Assembly (NCBI RefSeq): GCF_014638355.1
Contig: NZ_BMFK01000001.1
Coordinates: 1,255,160-1,319,159, forward strand
Source: Priestia taiwanensis
GTDB lineage: Bacteria; Bacillota; Bacilli; Bacillales; Bacillaceae_G
Length of the DNA stretch: 64,000 nt
Direction: 5' to 3'
This document shows positions 10,850 to 18,578 of the stretch, piece after piece. The stretch's first letter is position 1, and each line of letters starts with the position of its first letter. Position numbers and translations under genes: made by a program. The notes under the pieces were generated by a model, which worked only from the letters and a program-made list of their open reading frames with translations, searched no databases and was not told the DNA's origin.

Positions 10850-11200
10850 CTAAAATTTCACTTTTAATGGTAATCTTGTAGGTGTGGTAGCCGAAATTCC
10901 GCCTACACCTATCTTTCTTACTTCGCGAGGCATCTCTCTATACATCGCTTCCATACCTTCATCAACATTGATGATTTTTTTACACTGGCTAATGCAATGT
11001 CCGCTGCTACTAAAGCATTTGCCGTTCCAATGGTGTTTCTCTTTACATACTGAATTTCTACCAAACCAGCAACCGAATCACAAATTAAATCGAGTAAATG
11101 TTGTAATGTAATTGAGGAATTTTCAGAAGATTTCTACGGCATTCCTCGATCATTTCTATTACATCACGAAAATTTAAGTTGTATCTCGATACCAACATAC
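10850..11200 (-). pseudogene. sdaAA: Internally deleted L-serine dehydratase alpha subunit remnant
   Basis: Minus-strand translation of about 11098-10850 matches the C-terminus of iron-sulfur L-serine dehydratase alpha subunits: 'CDSVAGLVEIQYVKRN', 'GTANALVAADIALASV', then after a frameshift in an A7 tract near 10980 'VDEGMEAMYREMP' and 'GVGGISATTPTR', ending at a TAG at 10850. The segment 11200-11110 reads 'FRDVIEMIEECRRNLLKI', which resembles the N-terminus of the same subunit, so the central part, including most cysteine ligands, is missing. The gene is dead by deletion and frameshift. The C-terminal match is strong; the N-terminal match is tentative. Confidence 0.7.
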
Positions 11201-11785
11201 TGTTGACAAAACAAGACCCATCCGACAACGCTTTCATTTTCATATTGAAATAAAATATCCTTCTGATCATACCTTTCTTAGAGCAATCATAACTCAGTAA
11301 GTCAAATTTCAGAAGATTGCTTGCAAGGTCTTTAAAATTTTCGCACCAGAATCAGGTTTGATATGTTTCCATAGGTAATAGATTATCTTTGGACGTCTCA
11401 TTATAACTCGTATATTGATGATTTTGATATTTTTTTATTCTTAAAAATATTCAATAAACAAAATACTAGACAAATAATAAATTAGGCACCGGTTCGCAAT
11501 GGATTGCTCTTCCTTGTGTTACACTCTATTAATAGCTTAGAACTTATTGAAAGCCCCATCCAATTGGATAGAGCTTCCACGTATCTTTCACCTAATTAAA
11601 TTACAAATACGCTATTCCCTACTTACAATATTAAAGGGTAAACAACGATTATCTACTGCTTTAATACCTCTTTGAAAATCCGTATAGAAATTTTTGAGTG
11701 ATTCTAAATTTGTTATCTTCTCATCTAGAAGATATATCTCCTTTTGTCATTTCTCTGTCAATTCTTTACTACTTCCTTCAGATTT
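11201..11785. other. Intergenic region, about 0.6 kb
   Basis: A short open stretch continues upstream of the serine dehydratase remnant to 11270 but has no recognisable product or ribosome binding site. Nothing else supported. Confidence 0.5.
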
Positions 11786-12490
11786 CTATTTTTGCAACCA
11801 TTCAGCAATTACTTTTACTGTTTCATCTTGTTGAGCTTTTGATGTAATTAAACTATCATTATCTCCCTTTTGCTTACCATACATGCCAAAATTAGCATGA
11901 TTCCCTCCTTTTATCATGTGCATGGTCGTATTTTTTGACATGAAATTCCCTCTGTTTTTTATTTCATCTACAGTTGCTACACCATCTACTTCACCATAAA
12001 TTGATAACATTGGAATCGATTTGGTAGAAAAATCATCTGCTGGATAAGAAGCTAAGAAAATAATACCTTCTACCTTTTTTTCATGGTGAAAGGCATATCT
12101 AGAAATCATCGATCCACCCAGTGAATGCCCAACAACATACCATTTTTGAATTTTAGGATATGTTTCAATTATATCACCTGCTACATTCGTTCCAAGGATT
12201 GCTAAATTAAATGGTAATTTAGGCATCACAACAAAATATCCATTGTTTTCAAGACCTTTTCCCAAATAACTGTAAGACTCTACTTCTACCTTTGCTCCTT
12301 GATAAAAAATAATCCCTATTTCAGCTTCTTTCTGTCCAAATACCAAGTTCTCTTTATCTTTTTGATCTACTAATGATAAAGCTTCTTCGGTTGGTTTATA
12401 CGTAAACTGAGACCATACAAAAAAAGTAATACTTCCTATAATCAATATACCTAGTACAGAGTACATAGCGATTTTTATCCATTTCTTCAC
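11786..12490 (-). CDS. Membrane-anchored alpha/beta hydrolase
   Basis: 234 residues. One N-terminal membrane segment (about residues 7-28) is followed by an extracytoplasmic alpha/beta-hydrolase domain. The nucleophile elbow is GHSLGG (about residue 120), the acid is probably in 'SIYGEVDGVAT', and the His in 'GGNHANFG'. This arrangement fits the AB_hydrolase/PF12695 group of small serine hydrolases. The substrate is unknown. The ATG is preceded by a ribosome binding site (GGAGGTGAT, about seven bases away). The gene appears monocistronic. Confidence 0.8.
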   Translation of the reverse strand: MKKWIKIAMYSVLGILIIGSITFFVWSQFTYKPTEEALSLVDQKDKENLVFGQKEAEIGIIFYQGAKVEVESYSYLGKGLENNGYFVVMPKLPFNLAILGTNVAGDIIETYPKIQKWYVVGHSLGGSMISRYAFHHEKKVEGIIFLASYPADDFSTKSIPMLSIYGEVDGVATVDEIKNRGNFMSKNTTMHMIKGGNHANFGMYGKQKGDNDSLITSKAQQDETVKVIAEWLQK

Positions 12491-12974
12491 CTATATCACC
12501 TCCCTAAGATGTTTGTATTTTAAACTTATTATGAATACAGCACTTAATGAAATATGGGTAGACTTTACTTTATCTGGAATAACAGACCTGTAAAGTTCCT
12601 AAATATAGCCTAGCTTATTTAGTGTAATGAAGTTAAGAGACTAACTCAAGATAATGGAGAGATGAAAGCAGAAAAACAAATGGCTACATGACAGCACTGA
12701 AAAAGTTCCTATCATGTAAAGAAACAAAGACTTTCATATTATTACACTTATATTTAATGAAACTTCTCTTTACATGTATTAGATAAACCCGCCCGTTTTT
12801 CGTTTTGAGCGACAATTTACTTTTAATTTAATGATGATATGACGGGATTTCAATTACACTCTACTTTTGTATTTCATAAAAAAGACAATAAAAAATCACA
12901 CATACTTTTATATCCGCATGCGTGATTTTTTATAAGATGATTATTCTGTGGGTACTATTTTAATTGCTTCACAC
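12491..12974. other. Intergenic region, 0.48 kb
   Basis: Holds the terminator at 12890-12931 and the upstream region of the neighbouring genes. No additional gene seen. Confidence 0.5.
12890..12931. terminator. Hairpin terminator after the YdjM/YfhP-like gene
   Basis: AAAAAATCACACAT pairs with ATGCGTGATTTTTT (one mismatch). On the minus strand it follows the 12975-13844 gene with a T run. Confidence 0.8.
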
Positions 12975-13844
12975 TTATTTTTCTATATACTCAAATAAAA
13001 AAGATTCTCCATTGCGATAAAACCTCGGATCATAAACACCTAATTTTTCCTCATTATCCACAACGACTAAAAATGGTGCCCACTGTCGCAATACCTCCGC
13101 GCGTGGGTTTTCTGTGAATAATGGTTGTAAATCAGCTTCTTCATGAGAATGGAACGTTTCTACCAGTTCTTTCTCTCCGAACAGACGTTGCTGATACATA
13201 TGAACAACACTATCGTTTTTTCCAAGTGCAGTAAAATGACCAGGGATAAAACCAGCTGATAATGTTACCTTCTCATAATTTGCAGATGCTTCTTGATAAA
13301 CAAGATATCCTTGTGCACCTTGAATAGCTACGTGTAGTAAAATGACACACCAAACCATTCGCCATACTTTATATCTTGGAGACATTTTCTTTATTTTGAT
13401 AAACAAAAATCCAACAAGCATGATGATCCAAATAAGCACATCTACAATAGGAATAACACCCAATGTTATCCGAACTGATGAAACTGGTTCAAGCAAACCC
13501 GTTCCCCAGGCATTTAATGAGTCAGAACCAATGTGTATCAATACATTTAGTAAGGCCACATTAAAAATTATTTTATCTTTCTCTTTCCAGATAAAATAGC
13601 AAATGGCATAAATAAGGGCAGCCCAAATAGGTGCTAGAAAAATAGAATGACTAAGGCCTCTATGCCACATTTGATACATGGTTCTTCCTTGTTCGCTTAT
13701 TTGTACAACGAAATCAATATCAGGAATTTGACTTCCAGCAACTGCAGCAACGAATAGCGCCTTTTTCGTCGTTTGCGACATGTTCTCTTTCTTCACAGCA
13801 CCATAAGTAGTGAGCCCAAACAATGTATGGGTAATAGTATCCAT
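12975..13844 (-). CDS. YdjM/YfhP-type membrane-bound metal-dependent hydrolase (DUF457)
   Basis: 289 residues. The N-terminus starts MDTITHTLFG, and conserved polar motifs follow: 'SQIPDIDF', 'WHRGLSHSIF' and 'HIGSDSLNAWG', i.e. the His/Asp set of the LexA-regulated membrane-bound hydrolase family (PF04307). Four to five membrane segments precede a C-terminal soluble domain of about 110 residues. B. subtilis YfhP is the closest named relative by pattern. Biochemical activity is unproven for the family. The ATG is preceded by GGAG about 10 bases away. Single-gene unit with a hairpin terminator. Confidence 0.8.
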   Translation of the reverse strand: MDTITHTLFGLTTYGAVKKENMSQTTKKALFVAAVAGSQIPDIDFVVQISEQGRTMYQMWHRGLSHSIFLAPIWAALIYAICYFIWKEKDKIIFNVALLNVLIHIGSDSLNAWGTGLLEPVSSVRITLGVIPIVDVLIWIIMLVGFLFIKIKKMSPRYKVWRMVWCVILLHVAIQGAQGYLVYQEASANYEKVTLSAGFIPGHFTALGKNDSVVHMYQQRLFGEKELVETFHSHEEADLQPLFTENPRAEVLRQWAPFLVVVDNEEKLGVYDPRFYRNGESFLFEYIEK

Positions 13845-14274
13845 AACTCTCCTCCAATCAATCTCCTAAAACATACGTAACACAAAAGCTGATACTGCAT
13901 GTTAGTACAACATGTTCTCATTGCTTATCTATTATTTCATATCTTCTCAATCCATTGGATTCTTCCTCTACAGGTCAATTTTCTTTATTTTAGCATGATT
14001 TCACATATTTTTTGAGAGAAAAGTATTTTTCAAACATACCCTAATAATATGAGAGCTGCTAGTATTTTCATAGTTCTCACATTGAGGTTAAGATACATTC
14101 AATTTGTCAGCAGGACCCTAGTATGGAGTTGGCCCTTGAAACCATTCATCTTCCTCATTCCCTTTATACAATAAAAAGAACACCAAAACATAAAGTAATA
14201 AAATACTCTAATGTCTTGATGGCCTCCAGTTTTTCTAGTCAGACTATATTACATTGAAGTTTTCACTCAAAATT
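13845..14274. other. Intergenic region, 0.43 kb
   Basis: No coding sequence or strong hairpin recognised. Promoters for the divergent 12975-13844 gene are expected here but not assigned. Confidence 0.5.
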
Positions 14275-14376
14275 CGGTAAAAGTAAATACTTTCTCTCCA
14301 TCTCTTATCTCTGTTAAACTAACAAAAGATAAATTTAACATCACATTGTATTTAAAAATAGAAAAGAGATGATAGT
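14275..14376 (+). promoter_or_regulatory. Conserved leader copy 1 with inverted repeat
   Basis: About 100 bases upstream of the small membrane gene at 14377 are nearly identical to the leader at 17730-17827. Both contain the inverted repeat TGTTAAA...TTTAACA (here 14312-14318 and 14334-14340) and end in GAAAAGAGATGATA before the ATG. Conservation of the leader is as high as or higher than that of the coding part, so it is probably a regulatory unit or untranslated leader. Confidence 0.6.
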
Positions 14377-14637
14377 ATGAACAATTATGCCAAACGATCT
14401 CTAGCTTGTTCACTTTTTGCATTTTTAACTTTATTCATTTCGGTAAGTGGTTTTACGTTACAAATAGATGGAGCATTTACTATGTTTTTGATAATTGGAG
14501 TTTTTGGATTTCTTACACCCATAGCAGGCTTAATTTTTGCATCTGCTGCTAATACCCTTAATCAACAACTATTTCTCGCATTGTTTAATTCAAGTTATTA
14601 TTTTATATGTTTATACCTATTTTTCAATGATTTTTGA
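14377..14637 (+). CDS. Small membrane protein, duplicated family copy 1
   Basis: 86 residues with three predicted membrane segments (about 8-30, 32-55, 64-84). It is a paralogue of the 88-residue protein at 17828: both start MN-x-(Y/W)AK-x-SLAC, share a mid-protein G-rich helix and a 'LALxNxSY' third helix, and have matching leaders. The ribosome binding site is AAAGAGATGATA. Function unknown; no toxin or holin signature stands out. Confidence 0.7.
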   Translation: MNNYAKRSLACSLFAFLTLFISVSGFTLQIDGAFTMFLIIGVFGFLTPIAGLIFASAANTLNQQLFLALFNSSYYFICLYLFFNDF

Positions 14638-14799
14638 ATAATCTCTTTCCACCACTAAATGAAATAATCTTCTATGAAGAGCAGTGAGTATTTACTAACT
14701 GCTCTTCATTTGCAAGCTAACTTGAATAATAAGCAATCTTATTTAAATAGTTTTACTATTATAAACTCCCCTTATCAAATTATGAAAGGCTACTAAAGA

Positions 14800-15888
14800 C
14801 TATATATTTCGTTCCTCATACTCAAAGGGTTCTTCGCACGAGTAGATTTCATGGAAAAATCCCTTATACAGGATATCTTCTTCTAGGCATTTTATGAGAT
14901 ACGACATTTCCTCGTCACACTCAAGCTCTTCACCATTGTTCCGCATATCCTCGAACTCACCTACTATATTCTCCATAAGAGTTGCTTGAATAAATAAGGG
15001 CAACTTATCTAACATTGAATCTTCGATACTAGTCTCGGATTTGTATCCCTCAAGGACTGTTTCAAAATAATCTTTCATAAACTTTTTACGTTTACCTGCG
15101 TCTGGTTCAAATTGTATCCAGCCTACTCCGTGTGTCCAAAGATCTGCCAGGTCATACATATACCAACCGAAACATGAATTATCGAAATCATATACGGTTA
15201 TTTGCCCAGTATCAAAGTCTATCGAATAGTTCCCATCGTTGTAATCAAAATGAATCATACCGAAAGATTCACGGTCTCTGCCCAATCCTTCTAAGGTTTT
15301 AAGAAGTTGTACCAATTTTTCTTTAAGTAGAGATAACGAGTCTGGTATTAGTTTATCGATGTATGTGGCATTGTATTTTTCCAAGAAACTATGGCGGCGA
15401 TGGATAGGAGTATATTCTTTTGATAGTTGGTGCATTTTCCCGAGGACTTTCCCGCAATTATAATAATATTCGGTAATTGGAATGCCTTCTCGGTACCGAT
15501 AATTATTTTCCACTAGCATTTTTCCTTTGGCCTTTTTAAATAGGCAGATAAAGAAGGTATCATGATGATGAGTAATTTCTTCCAGTAAATTTCCCTTCTT
15601 GGAGTTGATTACATCTGAGACACTTCCTCCATTTTCGAATAAATACCTGATATACTCAATTTCACCTAGAAAATCTTCCCGACTTCTATCAGGTAAGAAG
15701 GAGATTCTGAGTATTTTTGCATCAGCGCCCTCTTTCTCACAAGAATAAATAACATTACGTCCTCCGATATGAGGCTGAATCAGCCTCATATCATATCCTT
15801 CCAACCCGTACAATTCTGATACTAATGGTAATAAACATGCATCACTAATTTTAACAGCATCATTATAAGCCATGCTACTTGCATTCAT
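14800..15888 (-). CDS. APH-family phosphotransferase / kinase-like protein
   Basis: 362 residues. The C-lobe carries 'HFDYNDGNY' (about residue 215; equivalent to the HGDxxxxN catalytic loop, Asp as base) and 'YDFDNS' (metal-binding DFG-equivalent), followed by 'LADLW'. These are hallmarks of the aminoglycoside phosphotransferase fold family (PF01636), which also includes choline, homoserine and other small-molecule kinases. The N-lobe has 'KILRIS' as the likely ATP lysine strand. The ATG follows AGGGGGAA. Substrate unknown; a resistance role should not be assumed. Confidence 0.8.
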   Translation of the reverse strand: MNASSMAYNDAVKISDACLLPLVSELYGLEGYDMRLIQPHIGGRNVIYSCEKEGADAKILRISFLPDRSREDFLGEIEYIRYLFENGGSVSDVINSKKGNLLEEITHHHDTFFICLFKKAKGKMLVENNYRYREGIPITEYYYNCGKVLGKMHQLSKEYTPIHRRHSFLEKYNATYIDKLIPDSLSLLKEKLVQLLKTLEGLGRDRESFGMIHFDYNDGNYSIDFDTGQITVYDFDNSCFGWYMYDLADLWTHGVGWIQFEPDAGKRKKFMKDYFETVLEGYKSETSIEDSMLDKLPLFIQATLMENIVGEFEDMRNNGEELECDEEMSYLIKCLEEDILYKGFFHEIYSCEEPFEYEERNI

Positions 15889-16149
15889 AAATTGATTTCC
15901 CCCTGCCTCTTATTTTTGCTTACAATTAATTATACAACTAAGTATGGTATAATTTAACATTTAGTTAGAGCGTAAATTTACAAAAATCACAAAAGAACAA
16001 TAAAAATTTTAATACTCTTTCACAAAGTCTCTACATCGCTCTTTTAATCAAGGAGATACATATACATTCATAGTGCTTCAACTATCTCTATATTCCCTAT
16101 TTTTGCAACCCTTTCGTTCTCGCACTCCAATTCAATTCCTCCACATAAT
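15889..16149. other. Intergenic region upstream of the APH-family gene
   Basis: AT-rich, likely holds the APH gene promoter. No gene recognised. Confidence 0.4.
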
Positions 16150-16174
16150 AAAAAGAGACGCTAGCGCGCCTCTT
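16150..16174 (-). terminator. Terminator of the XhlA-like gene
   Basis: On the minus strand AAGAG(G)CGC and GCG(T)CTCTT form a short GC-rich stem followed by TTTTATT, ten bases after the stop of the XhlA-like gene. Confidence 0.75.
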
Positions 16175-16183
16175 CCATTTCTA

Positions 16184-16408
16184 TTAAACTCCCATGTTTA
16201 TTAACAGACCTAGCAATCCAGTTACAATAACACCTAGTATAATCCGTAAGATCCAAGTAGTGTTCGTGCTTATTTTCTCTAATTGCTTATTAATTGTAGA
16301 GATGTCTTTCTCATTAATCGTTGTCCGAGTTTCTAAGTTACGAATATCCCGCATTATTTCTTTTTGTTCTATTCTTAAATCATCTACTTTCCTATGCAAG
16401 TCTTCCAT
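16184..16408 (-). CDS. XhlA-like prophage haemolysin/holin-accessory protein
   Basis: 74 residues. An N-terminal coiled coil (residues 1-48, with 'VDDLRIEQKEIMRDIRNLE') is followed by a single C-terminal membrane helix 'WILRIILGVIVTGLLGLLI'. This is the standard XhlA (PF10779) architecture, a protein that acts with holin XhlB and an endolysin in phage lysis. The ribosome binding site is a perfect GGGAGGTG. No holin or endolysin gene is adjacent, so this is a prophage leftover in an accessory island. Confidence 0.85.
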   Translation of the reverse strand: MEDLHRKVDDLRIEQKEIMRDIRNLETRTTINEKDISTINKQLEKISTNTTWILRIILGVIVTGLLGLLINMGV

Positions 16409-16498
16409 AAATCCACCTCCCTTTTTAAACTTTCACAAACAATCTATATATTTTATGAAAAAAGTAATTTCAAGGTGAATACTTGTCCAGTTCTTTTT

Positions 16499-16534
16499 AA
16501 TGCCAAAACAAAAGTTATATTTTGTTTTGGCATT
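16499..16534. repeat. 14-bp-arm hairpin
   Basis: AATGCCAAAACAAA pairs with TTTGTTTTGGCATT with an eight-base loop. There is no clear T run on either side, so it is recorded as an inverted repeat rather than a proven terminator. Confidence 0.7.
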
Positions 16535-16832
16535 ATTGCACACTACCACCTTGTTTTAGTGTTTCTATCTTTAACTTACTTGGTACATCCATATTGTTTT
16601 GTTTAACAAATGAAAACAACTGTTCAACATTCAGTGCATCTAAGTTAATATCAGTAGATGTAGCAATTTGTATATAAGCTACTGTTGTACTATCTATCCC
16701 ATTGGCCAAATCAATATCTACATGTGTAACTTCAAAGTCCGGTTAATCACCTGTTTCCACAAACAATACACGCTTCTCTTCAGCACCCCAATACCCTATT
16801 CCTTGCGCTGTTTTACGCATCTCAATAAACAT
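16533..16832 (-). pseudogene. Phage/plasmid-type small gene with in-frame stop
   Basis: From the ATG at 16832 (behind AAAGGAGC) a 99-codon frame runs to the TAA at 16533, but codon 30 is TAA (16743-16745). The sense on both sides reads coherently: 'GIGYWGAEEKRVLFVETGD', stop, 'PDFEVTHVDIDLANG', ending 'KQGGSVQ'. The simplest reading is a nonsense mutation in a roughly 100-residue gene of unknown function. A palindromic hairpin (16499-16534) overlaps its end. Confidence 0.6.
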
Positions 16833-16886
16833 ATCTATCAGCTCCTTTCTATTAATTACGATATGTGAAATTTCGTATTCTAGGCA

Positions 16887-16915
16887 TAATAAAAAGCATC
16901 CAAATAAATGGATGC
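16887..16915 (-). terminator. Terminator of the 48-residue exported peptide gene
   Basis: Minus-strand GCATCCA and TGGATGC form a stem followed by TTTTTATT, downstream of the 16938-17084 gene. Confidence 0.75.
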
Positions 16916-16937
16916 CTCCCTCACAATACACAGTGTA

Positions 16938-17084
16938 CTAACAGTCCATAGACGAAGAATCCCAATATCCATCTACTATTTGTACATAGCCAGGACGAAG
17001 GTCTTTCTCTACAGTTGCACCTACGCTACCCATCGATAAAGCTAATGCAGCAACCGTTAAAATTGCAATAAACGTCTTTTTCAT
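16938..17084 (-). CDS. 48-residue exported peptide
   Basis: Reads MKKTFIAILTVAALALSMGS, then about 28 mature residues (VEKDLRPGYVQIVDGYW...) ending in Cys. It has a typical Sec signal peptide and a strong AAAGGAGGG ribosome binding site. It shares the 'SMGS-(V/I)-x-A-x-VEK' region with the frame at 29039-29191, so the two are paralogues. Function unknown; could be a signalling or antimicrobial peptide, but nothing proves it. Confidence 0.65.
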   Translation of the reverse strand: MKKTFIAILTVAALALSMGSVGATVEKDLRPGYVQIVDGYWDSSSMDC

Positions 17085-17253
17085 ATCAATCCCTCCTTTC
17101 ATATGAATGTTATTTTTTCACAAAAGATAGAGATATCCTTTAAATATTTTTCGACAAACAAAAAGAGAAATCACGCACCCATTGCTCTTTTATTTATTCT
17201 CTCCGCGCTTCGGCCATCGCATTATGAAGAGTAATCTAACTACAAGTGAAAAA

Positions 17254-17361
17254 CTATTTCTTTTTCAAAGTGGCATAAATCAATGTAGCCCCTAGTAAAA
17301 TCAACATTAATTTAAATGCATTATCAAACAACAATGATGTCCATAAAAAGAAATTAAACAT
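17254..17361 (-). CDS. 35-residue single-pass membrane peptide
   Basis: MFNFFLWTSLLFDNAFKLML then a short hydrophobic stretch and a KKK end. AAAAGGAG precedes the ATG by eight bases. The strong ribosome binding site, complete hydrophobic helix and lysine tail support translation. Such peptides are common in phage and toxin loci; role unknown. Confidence 0.5.
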   Translation of the reverse strand: MFNFFLWTSLLFDNAFKLMLILLGATLIYATLKKK

Positions 17362-17387
17362 GTATTTCAACTCCTTTTAAGCATAAT

Positions 17388-17412
17388 AAAAAGCACTCCT
17401 TAAGGAGTACTT
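17388..17412 (-). terminator. Terminator after the DUF4177-like gene
   Basis: Minus-strand stem GTACTCCT/AGGAGTGC followed by TTTTTATT, just after the stop at 17420. Confidence 0.75.
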
Positions 17413-17419
17413 TCAAATA

Positions 17420-17626
17420 TTATTTTTCTTTTTTAAATATAAATTTAATACTATTTGTATGAACAGAAACTTCACCCGCGGTTCCTGCTCCCTTAACAAC
17501 TGGTAAAGCTGATACAAGTTCCCATCCCAGTTCACCAAATCCTACTAACTCATCTTCTAACCCATCATCATTATTCGAATAAGGATCGTTGTCATAAGTG
17601 AAAACTTTGTAGATAAATTGTTTCAT
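17420..17626 (-). CDS. DUF4177-like small protein
   Basis: 68 residues starting MKQFIYKVFTYDND. The motif 'ELGWELVSALPV' followed by a final beta strand 'SIKFIFKKEK' matches the DUF4177 pattern (YKV...LGxxGWELV...F.(F/L)KR). The ATG at 17626 is chosen because AAAGGAGGTG lies seven bases upstream; a GTG three codons earlier is too close. DUF4177 proteins are small cytosolic proteins of unknown function, often on phages and mobile islands. Confidence 0.75.
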   Translation of the reverse strand: MKQFIYKVFTYDNDPYSNNDDGLEDELVGFGELGWELVSALPVVKGAGTAGEVSVHTNSIKFIFKKEK

Positions 17627-17729
17627 ATGCTGCACCTCCTTTCATGTCTTGGATTCGACAAAAAAAGAAGATATCCTACATAAAAAGAAGCGATTATATA
17701 CTAAATTGGAATTTTTGTTTAAAACCTAT

Positions 17730-17827
17730 AAAAGCAAATACTTTCTTTCAATCTCGTATCTCTGTTAAACTGACAAAGGATAAATTTAACATCCTATTAT
17801 ATTTGTAACTAGAAAAGAGATGATATT
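17730..17827 (+). promoter_or_regulatory. Conserved leader copy 2 with inverted repeat
   Basis: Near-identical to 14275-14376, including TGTTAAA (17763-17769) and TTTAACA (17785-17791) with the same 15-base spacing, and the GAAAAGAGATGATA segment before the start codon. Confidence 0.6.
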
Positions 17828-18094
17828 ATGAACATTTGGGCTAAACTATCTTTAGCTTGTATACCTACTGCACTTCTCACTCTTACAAGTAGTTATAAAC
17901 TACTAGCACTATTCGGAGATTATGGCGTTCTTTTTATGAATGTGTTTCTATCGATAGGAATGTATTTACCCATTCTAGGTGGCTTTTTAGCATTTGGTGC
18001 TCGAAAACCGCTTCAAATTATTTTGCTTGCTCTATTGAACTTCAGTTATCTTCCTATTTTAATGGCAACCATCATGTACATGGCTTCTCCATAA
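17828..18094 (+). CDS. Small membrane protein, duplicated family copy 2
   Basis: 88 residues, three hydrophobic segments, MNIWAKLSLACIPTALLTL at the start. Paralogue of 14377-14637 with matching leader. A further membrane-peptide remnant follows at 18166-18380. Function unknown. Confidence 0.7.
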   Translation: MNIWAKLSLACIPTALLTLTSSYKLLALFGDYGVLFMNVFLSIGMYLPILGGFLAFGARKPLQIILLALLNFSYLPILMATIMYMASP

Positions 18095-18165
18095 ACTATT
18101 TTTTTGTTCAGTTTCACTTATTGATGGTTGTAAATAGAATTATACTGATGAAAAGTAGCAGAATT

Positions 18166-18385
18166 ATGAAAAATCTCACTACATTGCCCTATTTATTTTT
18201 ATTAATTGCAGTAACGACCAAAACTATTGATATAACATTTACATTTTTATATAGTAATTTCCCCAATGTTACTTTATTAATTAGTCGCGTTATCGGATTT
18301 ACTTTAGCTTGGTTTGGAAATTGTAATAATAACTGCACTGACAATATCTATCCCTAACGTTTGTAAAAATCCCATATAGATTGCA
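18166..18385 (+). pseudogene. Frameshifted small membrane protein
   Basis: From the ATG at 18166 the frame reads MKNLTTLPYLFLLIAVTTKT and a second hydrophobic helix 'VTLLISRVIGFTLAWFG', then becomes hydrophilic and stops at 18357. One frame over, directly after 'WFG', a third hydrophobic helix continues ('EIVIITALTISIPNVCKNPI', stop). This suggests a single-base indel in a roughly 70-residue membrane protein. No good ribosome binding site was seen, so it may simply be decaying DNA. Confidence 0.35.
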
Positions 18386-18578
18386 CTGTCCTTCTATCCT
18401 AGCAAACAGGTAAAAAGAAAAAGATAGATACAAACAGAGAAATTCTGCTTGTTCTATCCTTTTGTGGTACTACAAATGATCTCATATACTACTACAATGT
18501 ATCTGTTTTTTGATATATACAAAAAGGCACATGATTCACTGGTAAACCTAGTTAATGCGCCCTTTCATGTTAACCTTA
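18386..18578. other. Intergenic sequence before the beta-propeller gene end
   Basis: No gene or strong hairpin recognised. Confidence 0.4.

Noticed and set aside
10601..11111. Two plus-strand open frames over the serine dehydratase remnant
   Set aside because: The minus strand reads as SdaAA; the plus frames start at TTG/GTG without a site and resemble nothing.
14800..15888. Aminoglycoside resistance gene
   Set aside because: APH-fold motifs are shared by many small-molecule kinases; sequence here does not point to a known resistance subclass.
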